Position numbers and translations under genes: made by a program. From NCBI GenBank assembly GCA_031360885.1, contig JANMCC010000220.1, positions 1-19,525 on the forward strand: a stretch of DNA of 19,525 nucleotides, written 5' to 3'. The stretch is from Schlegelella_A sp031360885. Its GTDB lineage: Bacteria; Pseudomonadota; Gammaproteobacteria; Burkholderiales; Burkholderiaceae_C. The notes beneath the pieces are model-generated. The model was not told the DNA's origin and did no database searches. It saw only the letters and a program-made list of their open reading frames with translations. Positions 1 to 10,100 of the stretch are shown here, piece by piece (positions within the stretch are counted from its first letter, which is position 1; every line of letters begins with the position of its first letter).

Positions 1-1143
1 GCTGCGCGATCCGGCGTTCCTGCTGTCGAAGGCCTGGGTCAGCGCGCTCACGCTGTCGCCCGCCACCAGCCCCGAAACGACGACCGGTGTCGCGGTCGAG
101 CCGACCGTGCCGTCGTAGACCTTGGTGTCGGCGACGGCGCCGAGCGTCAGCGTCGCCCGGTTGATGACCCCGGGCGCGGTGACGCTGGTGAGCGCGTAGT
201 TGGCGCCGCCGTTGCCGTCGTTGACGCTGTAGCCGCCGTTGACGATGAGGGTGCGTGTTCCGGCGTTGCGGCTGTCGAAGGCCTGGCTGAGAGAGCTCAC
301 GCTGTCGCCGGCGACCAGGCCGGCGACGGTCGGTGCGCCGGCGGAGGTGGTCGTACCGTCGTAGACACGGGTGTCGGCGACGGCGCCCAGCGCCAGCGCC
401 GCCTGCGAGATGCTGCCCGCCGCGGTGGTCGTCGCGACACTGTAGTTGGCGCCGCCGTTGCCGTCGTTGACCGTGTAGCCGCCGTTGACGATGAGGCTCC
501 GGTTGCCTGCGTTTCGGCTGTCGAACGCCTGGCTCAGCGCGGTCACGGTGTCGCCGCCGACCAGCCCGGTGACCGTCGGCGCAGTGGCCGAGGTTGTCGT
601 TCCGTTGTAGACGCGGTTGTCGGCGACCCCGCCGAGCATCAGCGTCGCCTGCGTGATGCTGCCCGCCGCGGTCGTCGTCGCGACGCTGTAGTTGGCGCCG
701 CCGTTGCCGTCGTTGACCGTGTAGCCGCCGTTGACGACGAGGCTCCGGTTGCCTGCGTTGCGGCTGTCGAACGCCTGGCTCAGCGCGGTCACGGTGTCGC
801 CGCCGACCAGGCCGACGACTCCGGGCGCGACGGCGGAAGCGGCACTGCCGTCGTAGACCTTGCTGTCGCCGGCGGCGGCGAGCGTCAGCGGCGCCGCGGT
901 GATCGTGCCGATCGGCGCGGCCGCGCTGTTGCCCGACAGGGTGTAGCCGTAGACCGGGATCGCGCCGTTGCTCGCGCCGACCAGCGTCATCCCGGTGCCG
1001 GTGACGACCTTGCCGACGCCGGCGTTGCGGGTGTCGAAGCTGGCACCGGCGGCGCCGACCGTTGCGATGTCGCTGTCGATCGTCCCGGTCGCCGCCGTGT
1101 TGCCCGGCGCCAGGGTGGCGACCGTACCGCCGTCGTAGACCTT
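1..1143 (-). repeat. YDG-type repeat array at the visible C-terminal end of the adhesin
   Basis: Five units begin at a [KR]VY[DN]G motif, at 1143, 861, 615, 369 and 123. The first is 94 residues, the next three are exactly 82 residues (246 bp) each, and the fifth is cut by the window edge. The shared pattern is VYDGT, GLVxGDxV, QAFDSRNAG, VNGGYxVNDGNGGANY, then a G-x-I-x-x-A linker. This matches the YDG/MBG-type repeats known at the C-terminal side of large bacterial adhesins. Units two and three are nearly identical in DNA: 661-810 against 415-564 shows four mismatches by my count, which points to recent duplication or gene conversion. More units may follow beyond position 1. Confidence 0.85.
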
Positions 1144-4100
1144 GCCGACCGTCCCGACCAGCACCGGCGTCAGCACCGGCGCGATCCGGTACAGCGCACC
1201 GTTGCCGCTGCCGAGGACCGGTGTGACGCCGTAGCCGGCGTCGTACTGCTTGAAGGCGGGAGCGAGGCCGCCGCGGGTATCGGCGCCGGGGTCGGTCGAA
1301 TAGACGCGCCAGACGCCGGCTCCCGGGTCGAGCGCCGTCGCGCCGGCGCTGTTGAGGAAGTTGCGACCGGCGGCGAGCGTCAGCGTCGGGCCGAGGACGC
1401 TGCTGCTGCTGACGAGGGGCGCGGCGAGCGTGATGTCGGCGCCCGCGCCCGAAACCACGGCGAGCGGGTTGGCGAACACGAACCCGGTGTTGATCGTCGT
1501 CGCGCCGGCGCTTGCGCCGCCGAGCGTCAGCAGGTGGCCGCTGCCCCAGGCGAGATCGCCGAGGATGGCGTCGCTCAAGGCGAGCGTGCCGGCGGCGGCG
1601 CTGCCGACGCCGAGCGTCGTGCCGGCGGTGTAGGGCCTGATGGTCAGGTCGCCGATGCTGTTGATCGCGTTCGCCGCCGCCAGGCTGACGCTGTCGGCGA
1701 GCAGCGTGATGTTGCCGCTGCCCGTGGTCTGCAGCGTGTTGGCCAGGTTGACGACCGCGCCGGTGCCGCCCGGTCCGGCGATGGCGGTGACGATCACGTC
1801 GCCGCTGCCTGTGGTGCGTATCGTGTTCAGGCCGCTGCCGCTGCCGCTCGGCGCCTGCAGGCCGTTGTTGCCCGCGCCGCCGGAGTTGCCGCCGGTGCCG
1901 ACGATCGTCACGTTGCCGTCGACCGCGGTCACCGTGCCGTTGCTGAGGCCGATGCCGTAGTTCGAGGTGCCGGTGCTCGCGGGGTTGCTGCCGGCGGTAC
2001 CGACGATCGCGATCGTGCCGGCGCCGATGTTGCTGACGGTGCCCGAGACGCGCGTGCCCCAGTTGTAGTTGCCGTTGCCGTTGCCGCCCGTGCCCGTCAC
2101 CGAGACCGCGCCGCCGCCGCCGGCGACCAGACCCTGGATGTCGGCGCCCTGGTTGTCGACGTCGCCGGTGCCGAGGCCGCCGTCGCCGGAATGGCCGGTG
2201 ATCGAAATCGCCCCGGTCCCGGTCGCCTGGACCGTGTTGCCGCTGCCGACGAGGACGCCGCGGTTCGAGCTGCCGCTCGCCGTGTTGCCGCCGTTGCCGA
2301 CGAGGCTGATGTCGCCGCCCGCGGTCGTCTGGATCGTGCTGCCGGTGTTGAGGCGCACGCCCATGTTCGAGCCGCCGCTGCCGCCGCTGCCGCCGTTGCC
2401 GGTGACTGCGACCCCACCGCCGCCGGTCGAGCGCAGCGTCGCGGTGGTGAGGAGCACGCCGGTGTTGGCGCCGCTCGCGCTGCTGCCGCCGCCGTTGCCG
2501 ATCACGGTGATCGTGCCGGGCCCGGCGGTCTGCACCGAAGCGCCCGCGAGCAGCGACACGCCGACGTTGCCGCTCGTCGCCAGCGCGGCGCCGGTGCCCA
2601 TCATCCAGACGTTGCCGGTGCCGGCGTCGATCGTCGCGGCCGAGTCGATGCCGTCGACGTAGACCGTGTTGCCCTGCGCCCCGGTCGCGGGCAGCGCGCC
2701 GTTGACCAGGCCGCCCGGGTTGCTGCCGCCGGCCAGGGTGATGTTGCCGCCGTTGCTGCGGAAGGTGCCGCTGCCGAGCACGACCGCGCCGGTCGCCGGC
2801 GCGATCACCAGGTCGAGCTTGCCGCTGGTCGCGTTGACGCCGGCGGCGCCGGTGAAGACGACGCTCTTGGGCGCGGTGATCGTCCAGCTGCTGTCGCCGC
2901 CGGTCGTCTTCGTGACGCCCAGCCCGGTGAAGACCAGGTTGCTCGCGGTCGACATCTGCCACTGGCTCATCGAGCCGTAGTAGTCGAGCGCGCTGCCGGT
3001 CGTGCCGATCGACAGGCCGTTGGCGTCGCCGCTGCCCAGCGCGCGAAGCGTGACGGTGCCGAGGCCGGTGGTCGTCAGCGACGACTCTGCGAAGCCGCTG
3101 TAGACCGTGTCGAGCACGGCGCCCGAGGCGGTGCCGGTGATGCCGATGTTGCCGTCGGCGCTCGAGATCGCCTGGCCGGCGCCGGCGTTGGCGATCGTCA
3201 CGCCGCGCCCGCTCGTGCCGCCGCCGCTGCCGACGAGGGTGATCGCGCCGCTGCCGGTGGTGCGCAGGCTGCTGTTGCTGAGCTGGATGCCGTGGTCGTT
3301 GGCGCCGACCGTGCCGCCGGTGCCGGTGATGGCGATGTCGCCGCCGCCGGCGTCGAGGGTCGCGCCGGTGAGGGCGACGCCGACGAAGGTGCCGGTGGAG
3401 GCGCCGGCGGTGTTGCCGGCGAGCGTGATCGGCGCGCCGTTCGACGCGAGCGTGCCGCTGACGACGACGTTGCGGCTGCCGCTCAGGTCGATCGCGCCGC
3501 CCGGGGCGCCGTTCAGCGTCGCCGAGCCGACGGTCACGGTCTGGCCGGTGGCGCGCAGGTCGGCGAGCGGGGTGACGCCGCCGACGGCGCCGGTGAAGGT
3601 GACGTTGCCGGTGGTCGTGGCGCGGAGGTCGTAGGCGCCGTCGACTGTGCTGCTGAAGACGATCGCCCCGGTGCCGGCGTTCAAGGTCGTGTTCGCACCG
3701 AGGACGACCGCCGGCCCGTAGCTCTGTGCGCCGGTGCTCGTCACCGAGCCGCCGCTGATCGTCGTCGGTCCGGAGCTCAGGGTCGTGAACGTCAGCAGCG
3801 GCGATGCCGCGCCGATCGCGGCGCCGAGGATCGACGAGGCGTTGGTCGAGATCGTGAAGGCGCGCGCGCCGCCGGTCGAGTCGACCGTGCCCTGAAAATG
3901 GACGACGCCGCCGGGCGCCAGGCCTTCGTTGCCGCCGCGCGCGTCGACGACGACGGCGCTGTTGAGCAGCGCCGCGTCCTTGACCGTGACGTTGGCGCCG
4001 GTGCAGGGGGTGCCGCTGCCGAGGCGGTTGCCGCCGCGCGCCGTCAGGTTGCCGCCGAGCGTGATCGTCGGCGAGGCGCCGCCGGCATCGAGGCTGATCG

Positions 4101-7100
4101 TCCCGGCGTTGCCGCCGTTGCCGTTGACCGCCGTACCGATGGCGCCGGCGGTCGAGATCGCACCGACCGAGACCGCGCCGCCACTGCCTGTCACGGCGAC
4201 GTTGCCGCCGTTGCCGCCCTGCATGTCGACGCCGTTGCCGACGGTGCCCGTGGCGGTGATCGCGACCGTCGTCACGCTCTGGCCGACGAGGTCGATGTTG
4301 CCAGCGCTCGTGCCGCCGGTGCCGGCGTTGGCCGCGCCGCCCGAGGTGGTGATGGCGCCGACGTCGAGGGCGCCGCTGGCGTTGATGCTCAGCGAGCTGC
4401 CGGCGCCGTTCGCGCCGCCGGTGGTCGTCAGGATGCCGGTCGTGACGCCGCTGCCGTAGAGACGGATGCTGCCCGGCGTGCCGCCGGCGCCGGTGCCGCT
4501 GGCGCCGCCGGTCGAGACGGTGATCGTCCCCGCCGAGAGCGTCCCTGCGGTCGCTGCCGTGCCGTCGCTGCCGGTGACGACGACCGCGCCGGCGTTGCCA
4601 CCGGCCTGGCCGGCGACGACCGCGGCGCCCCCGTTCGCGGTGACCGCGCCCGCCAGGTTGCGGTTGGCGCCGCGCAGCGTCAGGTTGCCGGCGTCGCGCC
4701 CGGCCGCGGCGGTGCCGGCGTTGAGTGTTCCGCCGCTGCTGCTGAGGGTCGAGGTCGCGAGGATGTCGCCGGCCGAGACGAGAGTGGCATTGCCGCCTGT
4801 CCCGCCGGCTTGCCCGGTGGTGTCGATCGCGCCGACCTGGAGCAGTGTCGGCGCGGCGTTGTTGACGACGATGCTGCCGGCCGCGCCGCTCAGCGTCGCC
4901 CCGGTCGCGGCGCCGCTGCGCGCCGTCAGCGTCGTCGTCGTGACCGTGCCGCTCGTGGTCGAGAGATTGGCGAGGGCGACGGCGCCGGCGCTGCCGCCCG
5001 CGCCCGTCGTCCCGCCGGCGGCGCCGCCGTTCGCCTGAACGGCCGCGCTCGAAAGCGCGCCGGTGCTGTTGACCGTGACCGTGGACGCGTTGCCCCCCGC
5101 CGCTCCGGTGCCGGCGCCGCCGGCGCCGCCGTTGGCGGTGATCGCCGCGATCGTGACGCTGCCGCCGCTCGAAGCGAGCAGAACCGTCCCGGCCCGGCCG
5201 CCGGCAGTGTTGGCGTTGCCGGCGCCGCCCGAGGCGACGATGGCGCCGCTCGTCAGCGTGCCGCTGGCGTTGACGGCGATCGCGCTGCCGTCGCCGTCGC
5301 TGCCGCCGGTGGTGGTGAGGGTGCCGAGAGCGACGTTGGCGCCGGTTACCGCGAGCGTCGCCGCGGTGCCGCCGCTGCCACCGGTGCCGAAGGCCGAGCC
5401 CGAGCGCAGCGCGATTGCGCCGGTGGTGACGTCGCCGCTGGCGACGAGGGTGATGTTCCTGGCCGCCCCGCCGGCGCCGACGCCGGCGGCGGCGTTACCG
5501 CCGAGCGCGTTGAGCGTGCCGCTGCCGAGGTTGATCGCGCCGGCATTCGCGGTCAGCGAGATCGCGCCGGCATTGCCGCCGCGCGCGTTCGCCAGGCCCA
5601 GCGCCGCGCCGCCGTTGGCGGTGATGCCGGCGACCGCCGGGGTCGCCATCGTGATCGACGCGCCGCTGATCGTCACGTTGCCGGCGTCGCTGCCCTGCAT
5701 GCTGGCGCCGGTCGCGGGCGCGCCGCCGCTGGTCACGATCGTGCTCGCCGCGGTTGTCGTCACGCTGCCCGAGGCGCTCAGGACGACGTTGCCGCCGTTG
5801 CCGTTCGCCCCGCCGGCGGTGCTGATCGACGCGGTCTGCACGTTGCCCGCGCTGTTGCCGACCGAGACACTGCCCGCGGCGCCGCCGGCGCCGGTGCCGG
5901 TGGCGGCGCCGCTGCCGGCGGTGAGCGCGGTCGTGACGACGTTGCCGGCAATGCTGTTGGCGATCGTCAGCGAGCCGGCGTTGCCGGCGTTCGCATTGCT
6001 CGTCGTCGCTGCGCCGCCGTTGGCAGTGACCGCCGCCGTGGTGACACCGTTCGTCGACGTGATCTGCACCGCGCCGCCGGCGCCGCCGGGCTGGTTGCTG
6101 AGCGCGGTGGTGCCGGCGCTGCCGCTGGCGGTGATGCCGAGGGTCGCGACACCGACGCCGGCGAGCGTGACGTTGCCCGCGTTCCTGCCGGGCGAGCTGG
6201 CGTTGGCAGTGCCGCCCGAGCTCGTGATCGCGCCGCTCGCGTTGAGCAGGCCGGCGCTGGCGACGGCATCGATCGCGCCGCCGGCGGCGTTGGCGCCGCC
6301 GGTCGTCGTCAGCGCCCCGGTCGCGCTCACCGTCGTCGCGCGCAGCGTGATGCTGCCCGGCGTGCCCCCGGCCGCCGCACCGCTGCCACCGCCGGCCGAG
6401 GCGGTGATTCCGGTCGTCGCCAGCGTGCCCGCGGTGGCGGCGCTGCCGTTGCTGCCGGTGAGCAGCACCGCGCCGGCATTGCCTCCCGCGTTGCCCGCGA
6501 CCGCCGCGGCGCCGCCGCTGGCGGTGATCGCGCCCGAGACCAGGCGGTTCTGGCCCCGGATCGTGACATTGCCGGCGTTGCGCCCGCTCGCCGCCGTGCC
6601 GGCGCCGAGGGCGCCGCCGCCCGCGGCGATCGTGCTCGTCACGGTCACGTCGCCCGCCGACGCGAGGACGACGTTGCCGCCGTTGCCGCCGGTTCCGCCG
6701 CTGGTGTCGATGGCTCCGGTCTGCAGCAGCGCCGCCGAGCTCTCGGTGATGCTGACGCTGCCGGCGGCCCCGCTCAGGACCGCGCCCGTGGAGTTGCCGG
6801 CGCGCGCCGTGAGCGCGCCGGTGGTGACGCTGCCGCCCGCGGCCGAGGTGTTGGCGACGACGATCGCGCCGCCGGCGCCGCCGGACGCCGTCGTGCCGCC
6901 GGCGCCGCCGCCGCTCGCCGAGAGTCCGCCGACGTTGATCACGCCGACACCGCTCACCGTGATGTTGGCGCCATTGCCGCCGGCTGAACCGGTGCCCGCG
7001 CCGCCGGCGCCGCCGCTCGCGGCAATGGAGGTGACCGTGACCGGGCCGCCGCTGGAGACCAGCGACACCGCGCTGGCGTTGCCCCCCGCGGCGCCGGCGT

Positions 7101-10100
7101 TGCCCGCGCCGCCGTTGTTGCTGATCGCCGCGGCGTTGATCGCACCGGTCGCCTGCACCGTGATCAGGGTGCTGTCGCCGTTCGTGCCCGGCGGATTGAT
7201 GATCGTGCCGAGGGTGACGTTGGCGCCGGTGATGGCGATCGTGCCGACCGCCCCGCCTGCGCCGGTACCCGTGGCATTGCCCGAGCTGACGTTGATCGTG
7301 CCCGCAGCGCTGACGTCGCCGGCGGCGTTGACGATGAAGTCGCCGATGCGGCCGCCGGCGCCGTTGCCCGCCGCCGCGTTGCCGCCGATGGCGTTGACGC
7401 CGCCGTTGAAGTTCGCGCCGCCCGCGGTCGTCGTCACCGTGATCGTTCCGGCGTGGCCGCCGCGGGCATCGGCGAGCGTCTGCGCGTTGGCGCCGTTGGC
7501 GTTGACGGCGATGCCCGCCGCCGGCGCCGTCATCGTCAGCGAGGCGCCGGCCACGGTCACGTTGCCGGCGTCGGTGCCCTGGCGGCTGGCACCGGCGGCG
7601 AGCACGCCGCCGCTGGTGGTGATCGTGCTGCCGCTGGTCGTGACGATGTTGCCTGCCGCGTTCAGGACGATGTTGCCGCCGTTGCCGCTGGCGCCGCCGG
7701 CGGTGCTGATCGAGCCGGTCTGCAGGTCGCCGGCGCTGTTGCTGACCGAGACGCTGCCCGCCGTGCCGCCGGCTCCGGTTCCCGCGGCCGCGCCGGTGCT
7801 GGCGGTCAGCGTTGCCGTGACGACGCTGCCACTGCCGCTGTTGACGATCGCGATCGAGCCGGCGTTGCCGCCGCTGGCGTTGGTCGTTTGCGCCGCTCCG
7901 CCGCTGGCGGCGACCGCCGTGACGTTGACGCCGCCAGTCGATGTGACGCTGATGGCACCGCCAGCGCCGCCGCTCTGGTTGCTGAACGCCGTGGCGCCGG
8001 CGCTGCCGTTGGCGGTCAGGGTCTGCGTCGTGATGCCGACGCCGCTCAGGGACACGTTGCCGGCGTTGCGGCCCGGCGAGCTGGCATTGGCGGTGCCGCC
8101 CGAGCTGGCGAGGCCCGACGTGAGGTTGAGCAGGCCCGTGGTTGCGGTCGCTGTGATCGAGCCGCCGGCGCCGTTCGCGCCGCCCGTGCTGGTGAGCGCG
8201 GCAGCGGTTACTGTCGTGCCCTGCACGGTGATGCTGCCCGGCGCGCCGCCGGCGCCGGTGCCGGTGGCGGCGCCGGTCGAGACTGTGATGCCGGCGGTCG
8301 AAAGCGTCCCGGTCCCGCTCAGGATGACGCTGCCGGCACTGCCGCCGGCCTGGTCCACGCCGCCGCCGATGCCGCCGTTCGCGGTGATCGCGCCCGTGAC
8401 GGACCGGTTGACGCCGGTCACGCTGATGCTGCCGCCGCCTGCGCCGGCGTGCGTGCCGCCGGCCGCGGCGCCGCCGCCGGAGGCCTGCACCGTGCTGCCG
8501 AGGGCGACGTTGCTGGCGGAGGTCACCACCACGGCGCCGCCCGCGCCCTTGCTGCCGCCGTTGACGCTGATGCTGCCGGTGGTCAGGCTGGCGCCTGCGG
8601 TGGCGTTGGTGTTGGTCACGGCGACGCTGCCCGCCGCACCGGCAGTGCCCGCGCCGACCGCGTTGCCGCTCTGCGCGGTGAGCGCGCCGGTGGCGACGTT
8701 GCCGCTGGTGGTCGACAGGTTGCGGATGTTGATCGTGCCGGCGTTGCCGCCGGCCGCATTGCCCGTGCCGCCCGCGCCGCCGTTCGCGGTGATCGATGCG
8801 TTCGCGCCCAGCGCGGCGATCGTCCCGTTCGAGGTCAGGGTGATGCTGCCGCCGTTGCCGCCCGCCATGTCGGCGCCGGCGCCGGCGCTGCCCGAGGCGG
8901 TGACGAGCACGGTGGCGACGGTCGCGCCGCTGATGCCGACCGCGCCGCCGGCGTGGCCGGCCACCGTCGGCCCGGGCGGGGACACGCCGCCGTTGGCGGT
9001 GATCGTGCCGGCGAGGCTGACCGCGCCGGTGCCGGTGACGCTCACCGCGCCGGCGTCGGCGCTCGCCAGGCCGGTCGTCGTCAGCGTGCCGGCGGCGGCG
9101 CTGGTGATGTTGGCGCCGGAAATCGTGATGCCGCCGCTGTGCGCGGTGAGCGCCGCGTTGATCGAGACGTCGCCGCCGCCCGCGGCGTCCTGGTTGGCGA
9201 TCAGGCGCAGCGCCCCGCTGCCGGTGGCGTTGATCGTCGCCCCGGCGGCGACGGTGATGTTGTTGTGCGCGCGCAGCTCGAGCGAGTTGCCGCTCGCCCA
9301 GGTCACTGCGTTGTTGACGGCGATGTTGCCGGCGCTGGCGAAGGCGCTGCTCGTGTCGACGACGACGTTGTTGGTCGCCAGCGCGGTCTGCAGGGTGGTG
9401 GTGTTGAGGGTCGAGCTGGCCGCGGTGCCGGTGAAGGTCGGCCCGGCGCTGATCGAGGCGTTGGCGCCGGTCGAGATCGTGATGTCGCTCGGGTCGAGCA
9501 GCAGCGTGCCGGTCGCGCCGCGCGGGGCGCGGGTGTCGACCGTGCCGTCGAAGGCGAGCGTCTGCTTGCCCGAGACCTCGACGAAGCCGCCGTCGCCGCC
9601 CTCGGCGCCGCCGCGGGCCGAGATCGTGCCGGCGAAGCGGGTCGCATCGTCCGCCCAGACGATCACCTTGCCGCCGCGGCCGTTGTCGCGGGCGTCGGCG
9701 GTCAGCGTCGTGCCAGCGGTCACCTCGGTGCTGCGGGCGTTGCCGACGGCGCCGTTGCCGCCCTGGTAGTCGCCGCCGACCAGGATCTCGCCGCCGCCGC
9801 TCGCGCCGGAGGCATCGACCCTGGCGTCGGCGAGGCGGACATCGCGGCCGAGCAGGCGGATCGAGCCGCCGCCGGCGGCGTTGCCGGTGGCATCTATCGC
9901 GCCGGCGATCTGGAGCTGCCCCTCGCCGGCGTCGACGGTGATCTTTCCGCCGGCGCTGCCGCTGGCGCTGATCCGGCTGCCCGGCGCGAGGGTGACGGCG
10001 CTGCCTTTCAGGTAGATCTCGCCGCCCGGGCCGACCTCGGCGCGATCGGCGCTGAGCGTGCCGCTCTGCCCGACCAGGCCGGCATGAATGCCGATCCGGC

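Noticed and set aside
1534..6987. A plus-strand open frame of 1,817 codons
   Set aside because: It is in antisense codon register with the adhesin, has no signal peptide or domain, and its Ala/Val/Asp/Arg composition is that of reverse-complemented Gly/Ala/Thr/Asn codons.
4200..8790. CRISPR-like or dispersed DNA repeats
   Set aside because: The repetition follows codon register and protein pattern, with diverged DNA and no constant repeat/variable spacer structure. It is coding repetition in the adhesin.
5063..9769. A plus-strand Pro/Ala/Val-rich open frame of 1,568 codons
   Set aside because: Low-complexity antisense product without domains; explained by the repetitive G+C-rich adhesin on the other strand.
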